Source: Sipunculus nudus (Eukaryota > Annelida > Sipuncula > Golfingiida > Sipunculidae). Taken from it: a stretch of 64,000 nucleotides of DNA. The stretch lies in NCBI GenBank assembly GCA_026874595.1, contig CM049319.1:6189601-6253600 (forward strand), given 5' to 3'. The notes under the pieces are model-generated. The model saw only the letters and a list, made by a program, of their open reading frames with translations, was not told the DNA's origin and made no database searches. Below are positions 23,400-36,743 of the stretch, piece by piece; within the stretch, counting starts at the first letter, position 1; each line of letters starts with the position of its first letter. The position numbers and the translations under genes were made by a program.

Positions 23400-25990
23400 C
23401 CCTGCAGTTGGCTTACCCCGTCCAAATATTTAGCCTGGATGTCAGTGTCTGACCATGCACTCACGGTGTAATGTGTACTAAAATCCGCCTGTACTGGTAT
23501 CATTAACTTCATGACACACAGTCGCTAACCACGTCATGACATTCCAGTGTATCTCGCGGGAAGGTTAGACATTCTTCGAGAGCCTGGGGCACAGGGGACA
23601 GAGGGGTGGGGGTTAGAGGGGTCAGTAAGGGCTATACCATGACATAATCATTCTGCATTGAAGATATATACTCAGCTGATTTATGCAAAGTCACGGCCGT
23701 TTAACATGTGAGGGTCCGTCGGCTTTTAAACACTGTATACCTGTTATGAGTAATGACATCGCGCATGCCTATGACGTAAGCAAGATTTTCACACGGTGTT
23801 GCCATAAGACTTCATCGGTTAGTTTGCTTCTTTTTCACTTCGTGTACCTGTTGTATTGAAATAGTGAAATTCTTATATCAATTGACTATGTCCATCTTAA
23901 ATATGTGGTGACAGAGGGACGTAGAGAATCGCCAAATTGAAAAAAAATAAACAAATACGGTAGCCGCGGAGAGCTTAGCATTTTCATGCAGACATGCTAT
24001 ATCCATTCATATTTGCGATAAGTTTGTCTTTTTGGTGAAGAATTTATGTTTGTATAGCTTTAATCACCGAACAAAGGTTTCCGGGAATGAGCTGAGATTG
24101 TGATATACGGCTAGTATAGGAGAGGTCAGCTATAGGTATGCCTGTTACATTTTACAACACCTTCGAAAACCAAAAGTTGGGTCGACAGCAAACAGCGACC
24201 ATGCAATTGGTCGGTTATCTGGATAGCGTGTCCTATACTAATTGACCTTTCACTTCGCCACGTTGGTCCTGGGTTGACATTCACCGTTGCTGGCCTGTAT
24301 GACACGCAGGTCCTATACTGGCTCGAATGACTTTTTTTCATGCATATATACTTCCGCTGGGTACACTGTCGGCGTTGCTTGCACGTTTCTTGGCCCGCGG
24401 ACTTGAGAGCCGCGGTTTGTCACAGGTTGTCACAGAGGCACGTGTTAACACGGTAACCGGTGCACTGAGTGACGATTTCGTTTGGGTAGTTAGAATCAAA
24501 CCCTAGCTGTCCAAACTTATACCCTTCACAGACAAAACAATCTCAGACTTCCGGGCGTGGGTTGAACTTGTTCACCGGGGTGTTAAAATATAAGAAAACC
24601 TAATCACAGGAACCGGGAGTGAAGACATATTGAATTATCCAGCTTTATTTGATCCATACATGTAGGTCCTACAGGGAATTTATATACTGAAGCGGTGATA
24701 CAATTGTTAGGTGTGTCACCATATATCAACAATTAGATATGTTTTTGTGTAAAGGCTGATATAGGTTCTCTAAACTTTATCCAATTATATTGGTTCAAAT
24801 TTAACTTGGAAATGGAAGTTACAATTTGGAAAAAAAATCGTCGTTCCTATACATTATTACAAAATATCTCAAGTATAAACAACAGCAAAACTGACAGAAC
24901 CCGTGCCCTGCCCGAAAGGTTAAGTTTGTCGCCAGTGTAACGGTGCCTGGATCTGTTGATGACGTAATGAATTAATAGGTTTGTTTATTTATGAGCGGTT
25001 GTCATGGAGAAGAGAGGAGGATCACATTACATTCCTACTAGATACTGTTAACGACAACTGGATCACGTGACCCTTTCAGATTCTTGTCATAGAGAAGTGG
25101 CATACAGACATGTATAAGGAGAGCTTTACACAGTGGCGCTACTGTCAACGACGCACGGGTCATCCCGGCGCATTCACCTGTGTAATAGCTTCCTTTGCTT
25201 GGGGAGTCAATCTTTACATACCTTGCGGTAATTATCGTAAAGTGGCTCGACCTGACTAGCGGGCGCCATATTGCATGGTTCATCTAGAATGCGCAATACT
25301 TGGCCCAATTCCTGAGGTTTTTCCTTGGTTTACGGCATGTATTTTATTTGGTTTCCGGACGAACCCTCAGGCACTGTAATTTTACCTGATATCGTTTGTA
25401 ATCATCCCGGCTGGCTCAGGTAAACCATACACATACGGGCCACTTTTCATCGATATGTGAATTCTTCAGTTGTTCTTTTGGCGACGCCCATCTTTTTTTC
25501 CCTCCAGCTGTGAAGAAGATACGTCCATCCACATCAAAAGGTCACGACTTTAACCACCTTGTATTCTAAATGGACACTGTAATTTTGTCTCCACATATCC
25601 TTTCTTTATCAACCGGGTCATATAGCCGGGTCATACACATTTAACGGCACGGGGATACTGAATTACAAGTAAATTACTTTTTTTTTAATACTAAGCATGT
25701 AATTGAGAACAAGCGCATGTAGATCATCATCTATATATTTTACTCATTATATTTTTCTTGTTTTCTATGGTTAATTTTAAGCGAGCATGGTACGAAATCT
25801 GCTACATTTGAAAAGACGAAAACCTGTTTAAAGAACATGAATATCTTTACACAGTTTGAAATATAAAACAAAAACGATATTCATATACGACATAGAACAT
25901 CTTTTAAAAGAAAATGTTTTAAAACGTCCCAATCTGTTTTACTCTGGTTCCTGCATGCAACATGTTTCAAAATGTTAAGAATTGAATTGT
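23400..25990. other. Non-coding stretch, nothing recognised
   Basis: Slightly GC-richer pockets occur at 23540-23630, 24370-24480 and 25040-25320. No frame, repeat or RNA gene is supported. Confidence 0.4.
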
Positions 25991-25997
25991 GCATCAT

Positions 25998-26069
25998 GGG
26001 GGGGGGGGGAGGGGGCAGGTGGTATATATCCCAAATACATGCAGACAGTAGGGTATATATCTATGTATG

Positions 26070-26118
<49 letters not shown>
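25998..26118. repeat. Poly(G) tract and AT microsatellite
   Basis: A 12-base G run (25998-26009) lies 65 bases before a TATG/AT array (26074-26118). Confidence 0.9.
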
Positions 26119-26120
<2 letters not shown>

Positions 26121-26349
26121 CCCTTCTGGAACAAAATACTTACACTGTGTTGAACAATTATATGTCATGACACAATATAATATGCCACTCATAAAATTGT
26201 GTAGCTCCATTTTCAAGTCCCCTGTTGTTCCCGCTTGTTTACGGCTGATTAGTTCATACTGTATACTCTGTATTAACTTGACTGGTACGTCCATGAGACA
26301 TGTCGGCGCGTCCTTGACGGGACTGATTGTTATAGCTACTGTACACACA

Positions 26350-27505
26350 CTGTCTCCGTAATGGACAGCTCACGATATACAGGGGGAATACTGATTAGTG
26401 TCTCCATATGGACAGCTCAGGACATACAGGGGGAGTACTGATTAGTGCTCCGTAATGGACAGCCCTGGACATACAGGAGGAGTACTGATTAGTGTCTCCG
26501 TAATGGACAGCTCAGGACTTAAAGGGGGGTGTTGATTAGTATATCCGTTATGGACAGCCCAGGACATGCAGGGGGAGTACTGATTAGTGTCTCCGTAATG
26601 GAAAGCTCAGGACATATAGGGGGAGTACTGATTAGTGTCTCCGTAATGGACAGCTCAGGATATACAGGGGGAGTACTGATTAGTGTCTCCGTAATGGACA
26701 GCTCAGGACATCCAGGGGGAGTACTGATTAGTGTCTCCGAAATGGAAAGCTCAGGACATATAGGGGGTGTTGATTAGTGTCTCCGTAATGGACAGCCCAG
26801 GACATGCAGGGGGGGGGGGGGGGAGGGTACTGATAAGTGTCTCCGTAATGGGCAGCTCAGGACATACAGGGGGGTGTTGATTAGTGTCTCCGTAATGGAC
26901 AGCCCAGGACATGCAGGGGATGTACTGATTAGTGTCTCCGTAATGGACAACTCAGGACATCTAGGGGGAGTACTGACTATAGTGTCTCCGTAATTGACAG
27001 CTCAGGACAAACAGGGGGAGTACTGATTAGTTTCTCCGTAATTGACAGCTCAGGACAAACAGGGGGAGTACTGATTAGTTTCTCCGTAATGGACAGCCCA
27101 GGACATGCAAGGGGAGTACTGATTAGTTTCTCCGTAATGGACAGCTCAGGACATCCAGGGGGAGTACTGATTAGTGTCTCCGTAATGGACAGCTCAGGGT
27201 ATACAGGGGGAGTACTGATTAGTGTCTCCGTAATGGACAGCTGAGGACATACAGGGGGAGTACTGATTAGTGTCTCCGTAATGAACAGCTCAGGATATAC
27301 AGGGGGAGTACTGATTAGTGTCTCCGTAATGGACAGCTCGGGATATACAGGGGTAGTGCTGATTAGTGTCTCCGTAATGGACAGCTCAGGACTTAAAGGG
27401 GGTTGTTGATTAGTGTCTCCGTAATGGACAGCTCAGGACATACAGGGGGAATACTGATTAGTGTCTCCGTAATGGACAGCTCAGGACAACTACGGGGGGG
27501 GGGGG
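26350..27505. repeat. 48-bp minisatellite, about 24 copies
   Basis: The unit reads GTCTCCGTAATGGACAGCTC, then AGGACATACAGGGGGAGTAC, then TGATTAGT (48 bases). Variants differ at GACATA/GATATA/GACATG and in the length of the G run, which has expanded to 14-15 bases at 26809-26823 and 27494-27507. The unit equals 16 codons, so an 82-codon frame with a VLISVSVMDSSGH repeat appears by default. Confidence 0.95.
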
Positions 27506-27583
27506 GGTATTGATTAGGACAGGCATAGGCAGTGCAGGTGTACCCCCCCCCATGAGGCTGTCGTCATACCAAAGTGCTAAACC

Positions 27584-27628
27584 TTCTCTCTCCCTCCCCC
27601 CCTCTCTCTCTCTTTCCTTCTCTCTCTC
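27584..27628. repeat. CT-rich microsatellite
   Basis: Imperfect (TC)n with C-rich interruptions. Confidence 0.85.
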
Positions 27629-27649
27629 ACATATTATAACTGAAACATT

Positions 27650-27652
<3 letters not shown>

Positions 27653-27703
<51 letters not shown>

Positions 27704-27761
27704 TGCGATTCTTGCAGATTATAGAAAAAATTTGAACAAAATTATTTTGTGTGTATATATT

Positions 27762-27808
<47 letters not shown>

Positions 27809-27810
27809 AT
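27653..27810. repeat. AT and TG microsatellites
   Basis: A 50-base AT array (27653-27702), 50 bases of unique sequence, then AT grading into (TG)n (27754-27810). Confidence 0.92.
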
Positions 27811-28269
27811 ACCTACTATAAATCGAGAAGGCCTTGTCATAAACACTTTAAAACACTTTATAGAAGGCTTTAAAAGTGTATTCCGTGCATATTTTTAATG
27901 TATGTGTGTGAAAATAAGTATACGTCATCTTTAGGGATATGTAAATGTGGGTTGGTGTTAATGAATATGCTTTTGTTTATACTTCGTTATCTCATTTTCG
28001 TAATATGTATGTGTATATGTTAATACTTATGTGTGTTTGTGTATGCATTATTTTCACGTGTTTTTAATTTATTTTATAAATGTGTATATTAGACATGATA
28101 TCAATAGTAATGACCAAGCATCCTATATTCACCAACCTTTTATCTCCTGATCCCATCCAAATGCTGACACATTGTTCATGAGGTCAGTGAGATCAAACAG
28201 CGTTGATAACAGTATCGGTCACACGAGGGCGCTCTCGTCAGTATCTGATGAGCCCTGCGGTTCCACCTT

Positions 28270-28405
28270 ACATTGGCTGTCAGGGCCCGCCCACGTGCAG
28301 TGGTTCTTCTAACAGCCGCAGCAGTTACTGCGTTGAATCCTGCGCTACCTGACACATCGGACTTGTAGCCACTCGGCATAACCTGTCACGGTCTGTACGG
28401 CTCAG
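28270..28405 (+). promoter_or_regulatory. Putative promoter and first exon with donor CTCAG/GTACGG
   Basis: A local GC-rich block holds a reverse CCAAT box (28272-28276), a GC box (GGGCCCGCCC) and an E-box CACGTG (28292-28297), and ends with CTCAG/GTACGG at 28405. The layout resembles the blocks at 1 kb and 41.4 kb. The donor is weaker than those two and the call is tentative. Confidence 0.3.
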
Positions 28406-28689
28406 GTACGGTCAATTTATCTGCTTACTTCATGTCTATTAATATACAAAATGGATTGCGCGTACCGTTGTACCGGCGCTGATTTAACAGCGTACATGGC
28501 TTATATAAATTCTCTTGGCTGATCCGTAGGATTACCTCGCCTCTCTGACTGTTGTATGTTTTTATTAGAGCTGTTAAAGAAACAATCTTGTGTGGCTTGA
28601 ATAAAAGCGCTGTGCTTTAAATGTCTTGGCGTATAGATGTCGCTATCTGTTGCTGGAGGTTGAAGTTAATTACACACGTGTATTTATAT

Positions 28690-28696
28690 ACTGTTA

Positions 28697-28730
<34 letters not shown>

Positions 28731-28731
28731 C
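28690..28731. repeat. (TTA)n microsatellite
   Basis: About 11 TTA triplets, interrupted once near the start. Confidence 0.9.
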
Positions 28732-28734
28732 GGA

Positions 28735-29760
28735 CATGCAACAAAGTATTTAATATACAGTATTATAAAGTATTTTAAAATTATAATAATAAATTTCTTA
28801 ATAGGTTTGCCTTGAGTTTAGACTAAGATTAATTATAATAGAATATAAAAATTATATGAAATCCTTTAAGCCTAAAGTTGTGAAATCAAATTATATATTA
28901 CGTGAACACATTCCCCCTACAGATAACTGACATATAAAATATACCCAATAATTTTGTGGTACATTCCATAGATTGATGTAAGCTTTATAACATAATTTGC
29001 CTAGCATTGTCATGGACAACATATGCTTCGAGTACCTTAAATGACATTTTCTCTTCCTACAACTGACAGTATATGGCAGTTTTCACTTTCGTTGTTGGGT
29101 TTGTCCTTCTTCATTGACAATCATGCATGAAAATAGATCTGGATTATTCATATGTTTCGTTTGTGCGGAAATGTGAATCAGCATATCAGTGAATGAATTG
29201 TGAAGTAGTTTCAGGCACTGCCCTACTTATTTCAAATTTCAAATAATTAAATTACGAGAATTATAATCAATAAGGCTTGGCCTTGCTGTACATGTAAAGG
29301 GAATTCAAGAGAACAAACTATACAAAAGGGTATTAGGTACAGAAGTTTTTCCTCACCTTTTTTTATCCACTAATGGGTTTTAAATGGCTATATAAATATT
29401 AGTTTGGGAAATCGATTCATTTTTTATTACTATTATTTTTAACCCATCAATGAACGCCCGTCTTGAGATAACCGTGTCCTCACGCTTGAGTTTTCAGCAA
29501 ATCACGTGATATACATTATACCTGCAGTGAACTTTTTCTTTTACACCAGGTAAACATCCGTCGCGCTGAAGATCTTAATTATGTATCTCCAAGCAACCAC
29601 TGCTGTTAAACACAGGGTACCGTGCAGTCGCTTGAGACTGCGGTCACGCCCTTTGGAAAATGAGATCGTGTCACAAAGCGCAAGTGAGGACACCTCGGCC
29701 GATGCTCTTAGGAATGCAAAAATGAGACAATATGGAAGTTAGATTTACAGTATCATAATT
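28735..29760. other. AT-rich non-coding stretch
   Basis: No frame or repeat family recognised. Confidence 0.45.
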
Positions 29761-29799
29761 CACGCGATCACTTTACCATATATAAATTCCATGTCCAGA

Positions 29800-30430
29800 A
29801 CATGCGGTTTGTGCTTTCTTTTGTACCGCCACATGTTAGCTTATCTGAGCGGAGAGTGAAGAAATGTGCACTGGTTGACCTCCCGGGCGCCCAGAAAGGT
29901 CTGGCCTCGGCCAACAACAAATGGGTTATAGCCGTATGGTTCCTGGCCTGGTGTACCCAGCCTCCCACATGTAAACATGATACAGGGCTATGATAACGAT
30001 GCACAGACCATGCGGGCACGTTTTGTGGCTGTTCTCTACCGAGTTGACCTCTCGTCTGCTCTGCTGGTTTGACAGTGATGCGCTTCAACTGAGGGCTGTT
30101 CCGAGAATACCGCGGTCCCGCTGGTGTACTCAACTGACCCGGTAGAGATCGGGGGTTTGTTTACAGATCTCGGTGGTGTGTGCTTTCCCCCGGCGTACTG
30201 ACTGGGGACATTGGTTGGGGGTCTGCTCCTACCAGCCCTTCCAGATGGTGATGAAATGTAGACCCTGGCGCCAGACAGAGCCAGTAACGTGCAGTACTGT
30301 GGCCGGGGCATCTATATCAGCCGGCCAGCAAGTCCTGCTGGCATCTCAAAAATCGACCAGTCGCTCTGTTTTACGGTCTGCATGCAAGCCTAAAACAGAC
30401 ACACGTGCACATGCATTTGGTGTATAACGA
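29800..30430. other. GC-rich island of unknown role
   Basis: About 600 bases markedly richer in G and C than the surroundings, with open frames on both strands (121 codons on minus at 29768-30133, 84 on plus at 30173-30427). None shows a domain or a splice context. It could be a CpG-type regulatory island or an unrecognised exon. Confidence 0.35.
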
Positions 30431-30496
30431 AGGCGTTTCTGAAGGTGTGTGTGTGTTCAGATAGGGAGGCATTAAAATAACTCCACGTTTATGTTC

Positions 30497-30600
30497 AGGG
30501 GCGTCCATACAGGGGGATGGGGGGGTGTATATTCCCCAAACTTTTTACCAAGGGGCGATAGTCAATAAAATGACCCCCTCCCCCCCCCCCGATATCCAGG
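30497..30600. mobile_element. Possible hAT-like terminus with G/C runs
   Basis: Begins CAGGGGCGTCCATACAGGGG, resembling the CAGGGGCGGATCCA ends seen at 42839 and 54608. An 11-base C run lies at 30580-30590. The other end cannot be defined. Confidence 0.35.
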
Positions 30601-30609
30601 GAATGACAA

Positions 30610-31263
30610 TTATATATTATTATATGTGTTATTAATTAGAATTATAAAATTTGGTTCCAATTCTGAGTTTATATAAATAAATATACACATATGACTGCTG
30701 CACATAATGAAACGCCCAGTGCACAATGAGGGAAGTGTTGTCGGGAGATGGAATGAATCTTTTGTGTGGTGCGGACGAGGTAGTGAGCACGGTTTTATTT
30801 GGACCAGACAAGGTTTTAACTCATGTTCAAAAAAGTCTTACTTTTCCTACCAAGTACATAGTCCCCGGGTCTGTGTAGTGTCCGGGACTGTTAGTAGGCC
30901 TACATTTCTGTTTTTTTTCATTTGGATTAAGATTTCAACTCGCCTAAATTTAGATAAGTCGAGATGCATGTTCCACCAGATGTAGGATTAATAAATGAGT
31001 AGCTATTGGGTGACCGTCAAAAGGAGCTGGTGACAGCAGGGGGTACATTAGCTTTATCATGTCAGGCAGTTTGCATAAGAAAATTTTATATTAGTAAATA
31101 GCACAAAGCTTGTAGTTGGGAGCCGAGGGCTGACAAGACGGTACGCGATGTGTCGTTAAATTACTTTTTTTTTCTTTTCTTTTTTTTTTTTGGAGGGGGG
31201 GGGGTGGAATTAGCAAGGTCTGACGTTTAGTCACATTATATTTTATGTGTACTTGTTATATGT

Positions 31264-31295
<32 letters not shown>

Positions 31296-33040
31296 GAAGA
31301 ACATAATATATGAACTCATATTTGCAGAAAGAAAGAACATAGCCGAATATTGCTCTTCCTTAATTAACAAATATATTTTAAAATATATTTTATGTGTATC
31401 TTCATTATAAATCAAGTTGAATTGAACAGTGTATAAAGATCATTATAGACAAGGGGCCGTAAGCCAGAGCGGATAAAAAAGGTATTTACATGACAGTTGA
31501 TCCTTGGAGGGTGATTCTGTCGGAGAGGGATTGAGCTCGGCTTTTCAGATTTAATGGTCGCCGGCGGAGGGTTTTGGGCGTAGGTGTACAAAGAGCTGCT
31601 TTATCACTCATTTAATTTGCATGAACCGGTTGAGCTTCCGCGGAACTACTTGGGATTATTTGGAGCGGTCTGCCTGTATATTATCCAGAATCACGCACGC
31701 ATTCCCCGGCCTGTACAGGGCCTTCTGGCAGAGACCTCCAGGATTAAGCTATTAACTCTTCTTGATAAAACATTTTCACCTCCGCTGATAGGAGAACAAT
31801 AAGAAATTATTCAGTGCGGGACGGTTCTTTCGTGTGTCTGCCAGACCGGTAAAAGGCATCCATTTACCGTCCGTTAAAACGCGTATTCTTAACTTCGTGG
31901 TTAGTTTATACTTAGTCCTGGTGGCGTTAAAAGCCATATGAAAGTTCATACTGTTTTGTCTTTGATTGATTTGATTCTTAAATAACAGGTCATATAATAT
32001 CGCGTCATTTCGACTTGCGTGCATAGTTTTTTTTTTAATCTGATGGGTTACGTACAGCTTTCATTGATATTAATAAAAGGATTATGGAATAAGAAAAATA
32101 CTTTTTTCCCTCAATGGGGTATATTTTTAACAAATTTTACACACACACACACACATATATATATATAAGGGAAATGATTTTGAATGAAAGTTGAAGGAAT
32201 TTTCCTTTGTTACTCCACATTTACCTATAGTCTCCATTTTAAAGTTAGTAATGAAGATATTATAATAAATATACAATTTTAACTTTAAAACTTTTTTATT
32301 TTAAAAATATACACATTTTGAATAAATACCCACGATACATTTAATAACTAAAATATATGTAACAATTGTATACATTTATGTATAACAAATTTTTAATCAA
32401 ATGTCACTTGAAGGCCATGCAAGCACTTTAATACTTTAAGTGCACTCACCAAAGCCCTCACTGGGTTAAAACTACATGTGGAACTTTTGTCCTACATTTT
32501 GTATTAAGTTGAGCCGGGTATGACCAGGAAATTCTCATATATTGGACCGCGACACAATGGAATGCAGGTTACTGTATATATATATAGTAATCGAAGTGAC
32601 CTGTGTAGTACGGGGTTGTGGGGGCGGCCTATTTAAACAGGATCTCCCCACTCCTTATATAAGATATACAACATATACCACGTATAGGTCATTGCATGGC
32701 CTGATCACGGGAAAAAATTCGTGTGACATCATTTGTTAATTATACCTGTCATTAAACACCTTTGATACAGTGGGCGTGTGGGCTCTGTGTATGTTGTATC
32801 CTCTTGGATTAGTCAATAACTTCTTTCAATGAGAGCATTGTGGAAGGTCTCGACGCTATAAACGCAGCCTGGCGACCAGAGACATGTTTAACAAACTGCG
32901 CCCTATTGACTCCGTGACTCACTTCTATTGTGGTATTCTTGAGAATTATTGATACTCATTGACTCATTTGATAAAGCTTTATTTATATATATACCTTGTC
33001 TTAAATTATGTATTATATACACTATAGTATAATATTGATA
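30610..33040. other. Non-coding stretch with short AT arrays
   Basis: A T-rich tract with a G run (31166-31204) and AT arrays at 31264-31289 and 32143-32167. The 92- and 82-codon frames are unconvincing. Confidence 0.45.
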
Positions 33041-33054
33041 TATACATAGGTATC

Positions 33055-33210
33055 TGTCTGAAAGACCACCTGTCTTATAGAAATACCACCTGTCGATTAA
33101 GATCGCCTTTGCATGAATGAACCGAAATAAATTATGACTATCTAATAAGACCATTTGTGAATTAATACCGCTTTTTGTCAGTCCCAAGGGTGGTCCTTTT
33201 GAAAGGCTTC
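33055..33210 (-). repeat. Dispersed repeat, reverse copy of the GGTGGTCTT family
   Basis: Tandem units such as AAGACCACCTGTCTTATAG, ACCACCTGTCGATTAAG and AATAAGACCATTTGTG are the reverse complement of the family at 21.1 kb. It ends CAAGGGTGGTCCTTTTGAAA. Confidence 0.55.
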
Positions 33211-33919
33211 CATATATATATATATATCATGTTAGAGAGAACAAAACTTTATAATGACATTCACTCGTTACTTGTTAGCGGGCACATTGAGCAGACCCAT
33301 GCACCTATATACCAGGGCCGCGAGTCCGTTTTATCAGATGTCGCTGTTTGTTAGAAATGACGTCATCAGGTGAAAACGATGTATCTATCAAAACTCCTCG
33401 GTTTTCATTTTTGTCCCTATCCTTATTGACATAAACTCAGCAGCCATGCCTGACAGCTAAGACCAGAACGTCGGGAGTTCCCGCTTTTCAGCCCAGAGCT
33501 TATCGTGTATGACTGCCTAGTTGCCGCTACTAATGCTATACTCACGTCTATATGACTCATATCCGTATAAGTTGTAAATGCACATAACTTTACCACCTTT
33601 CGTTTTGTTTACAGTTCCTCGGAACTTGGCGGCGTAAACAGGCGAACACGAGTGACGATTACGCAGTAATTCACGCGTGTACGTGCGGAGTTTATGCCGC
33701 ACTTGAATATATATGTGTCTGTCATTCTGGTGACATTTGATCGCTTTAGAGAGCGGTGTCTGTTATATCAAACAAACAGCAATCAATTATCCGTCAACTT
33801 ATACTGCCTGGCTAAACACGGAATGTACATTGTATGCTAAGGTTTAGTATTATATAGACATGCAATAAAACATATTATATTATAATGTAATTTAATGTCA
33901 CATGACATAATATTATTAT

Positions 33920-33920
<1 letters not shown>

Positions 33921-33991
<71 letters not shown>

Positions 33992-34114
33992 TGATTTATT
34001 CATATTCATAATAAGTGATACAATGTATTATATGTGTATATATATGCACGTATAATATAATATGATTCGATAAAATATAATAATTCAAAAGAAAATCTAT
34101 CAAAACTATAAACG

Positions 34115-34181
<67 letters not shown>
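33921..34181. repeat. Two long AT arrays
   Basis: AT arrays at 33921-33983 and 34115-34181 separated by AT-rich unique sequence. The 170-codon minus-strand frame across them is an artefact. Confidence 0.95.
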
Positions 34182-34183
<2 letters not shown>

Positions 34184-34227
34184 ATCTAAAAAAATATTCA
34201 ACTATTAATATAATGTTTGTTTTACAA

Positions 34228-34230
<3 letters not shown>

Positions 34231-34268
<38 letters not shown>
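34231..34268. repeat. (GA)n microsatellite
   Basis: A perfect 38-base GA array. Confidence 0.95.
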
Positions 34269-34269
<1 letters not shown>

Positions 34270-34270
<1 letters not shown>

Positions 34271-36067
34271 AAATCAGATCAGAGCTTGTATGTGGATATA
34301 AAGAACCTGCGCTGTGAGGTATTCGTGCCAGAGGAACATTGTGTGAAGCGTCGTTTGAGTTCGGCCGGCCCTCGTGACGGGGTGCAGGTTTTATACTGAC
34401 ATTCCGACCAATGAATATTTCATACCCAGCTCTCACAATCAGACATTGCGAGGTCAAGGTCGTCCTGGAGCTAGCCTCACCTGAAGGGCCCGGTTCAGTT
34501 TTCATCATTTATTCCACTGACGAAATTTGACGGAGCTTTGACTCCCCTCGTGTCTGTTTCCTCTTATCTGTGTGTCCGTATGTTGGACGGAGGCAATGTC
34601 TTCACCCAATTCTGTATGCCCTTCTGTCTTTTTGTCTATATCTTAACGGAGAATCTCTTTTGTCCATAACAAAGCTCCTATACACTTGATTTAAGATTCT
34701 AGGAAAAAAAAGTTTTGTTTGATTTAAATGTATCAAGGCTGTGAAAGTGTTTGAATTCAGCTATTCATTTTACTTTTTGAACACCTTGAGTTTCATTCTG
34801 GTGGTTGGCCATTGCAGACCAGGAGAACAAAGCATGCTTTATATATTTAGATATTTCCAGACAAGTATATGGTGAATAATAAAAAAAGAAATCTGTGAGG
34901 AGTGGCCAACTGAAGAAACTGTCCAAAATAGGCGAAAAAAACCCTAACAAACTGAACATCTATATGTATTTCGTTTAAAGACCTTCAAAAGTTTTCTAAA
35001 ATGCATATGTGACCCTACAGAAGTCTCTTGTTCTGTCTGCAATGGCGTCTATCCATCCGTCCGTCAGTGTGTCTGTCTGTCTGTTGTTACGTTATACCAA
35101 GCTATATATGTCTGCCGGTCGTCAGAGGTGGTGTTGTGTTTTGTCATATCTCATGTCTTCTCCTCTGCTGAATGTGTCTTTTGGGAGTAAAAAAAAGATC
35201 TCTTATAACACATACTGACTGAATCCAAAGAAACATTGTTCATGCATAATTTGGTGTTTATATCCAGTGAAAAATTTATATAGGTCTTGTCTAGATGAAG
35301 ATGTATTATAATTATTGTGTCCGTTTGTTTTTTATACTCGTCCGCCTGTACTTATGCGTAAGATATCTAAAAAAAATAGTGGAGAATTTAATTGAATGTG
35401 GAATAAATTAGAGTTTAATTGAATATGAAGGATTAATTTTTGTGGTGATATAAAATCAGATATCAGAGAGGAATTACTTTTGGATATGGCTGTTGGCAGA
35501 GGAATTCGCTCACAGAGTGCTCTCTATTTGAACATGTCTCTGACTGACAGTCTTCTCGTCTTATATTCCAGACAAGACTCCCCTGTATATATAATGAATA
35601 TAACTCAGGACCCCACGGATGATGGGAGAGCGGCTTGACATGGTTGATAAGTGATCTTCAGAAAGACCTGCCTGTGTTAGCTGTGTCATGCATATCAGAT
35701 ATATTCTCACAAGTTCATAGTGCAAATAAATCATTATTTCCGAGTGTATACCCAGCCAGACCTTGGATTGTCCGATTTCTTTGACCGATTGATACATGAG
35801 ATTTTACTCACAGAATGCAAGCACCCTTCGTTAGTTATTTCTCATGCCCCCACTAGCAAAAAAAAAAAAAAAAAACAGCGGAATCAGCCGGTTTTTTCAT
35901 GCATATTTCGGTATTATGAAATACTGATGGCATTCCTGTCATATTTTGTATTATAGGTGTTTATAGTGAGGCCCAATAATTTACTCGTTTGTGGATCCAG
36001 TATACAAAGGTTATGTTTGTAATAAAAATGTTTAAAACAAAAAATCACTTTAATCGATCGATATAAG

Positions 36068-36068
<1 letters not shown>
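34270..36068. other. Non-coding stretch; GC-richer at 34290-34500
   Basis: The GC-richer part carries AGGTCAAGGTCG (34451-34462), an extended nuclear-receptor half-site. TCCGTC/TGTCTG runs at 34540-34640 and 35040-35090 look like decayed dispersed repeats. An A run lies near 35860. Confidence 0.4.

Positions 36069-36069
<1 letters not shown>

Positions 36070-36122
<53 letters not shown>
36070..36122. repeat. (AT)n microsatellite
   Basis: An uninterrupted 52-base array. Confidence 0.95.
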
Positions 36123-36127
<5 letters not shown>

Positions 36128-36692
36128 CACACATAGGTAATAAAGTTTAGATAACTGAAGTGTTGAATACATTTGAACCAACGGGCTTTTGTGAACCGTC
36201 GACATGTCAAAATTAAAACAAATATATTATGTAATTTTGTACTAACATTGAGCCACCTCATAAAACACATATAGGGTTATATTGAAGTGCTGTTTGATAT
36301 ATTGCTAACGCTAACACCGGTGATACTTGGTTTGTTCTATTTTTAGAACGCCATTCTTGGAATGACGCATGAAGGGATAGCCCCTTCCGGTTAAATACAT
36401 TCTTGAGTGCTGAGGCTCACTAGTTGTCAGGCAGCTCGTGTCAGTGCGCATGCGTGGCTTTCCATATGATAGAATTAAATATGTATTAGCATGGGAATCA
36501 CCGGGTACTTCTGAGTACACAATTTGAAGCAAAACAATTTAGGCCTCCATGAAAGACTTCAGAAAAGTGAAATGTGTTTGTTTTTCATGTTTGTGTAGGT
36601 GCGAATAAATTGAACAGAATACACATCAATAGACAATGTATTCAGTAAACCTCACACAGAGATATATGTATATAAATATGTTGTATGTTTGG

Positions 36693-36706
36693 GAATATAT
36701 ATATAC

Positions 36707-36743
<37 letters not shown>
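36693..36743. repeat. AT microsatellite, interrupted
   Basis: TA-rich array with two interruptions. Confidence 0.85.

Noticed and set aside
26529-26777. 82-codon frame with a 16-residue repeat as a repeat protein
   Set aside because: It exists because the 48-bp minisatellite unit is a multiple of 3. Most copies elsewhere in the array are interrupted by indels.
8370-27505. Tandem arrays as CRISPR
   Set aside because: Units are contiguous without unique spacers, and the DNA is clearly eukaryotic.
33996-34508. 170-codon minus-strand frame
   Set aside because: It is made of (AT)n and (CT)n arrays read as Tyr-Ile and Ser-Leu repeats.
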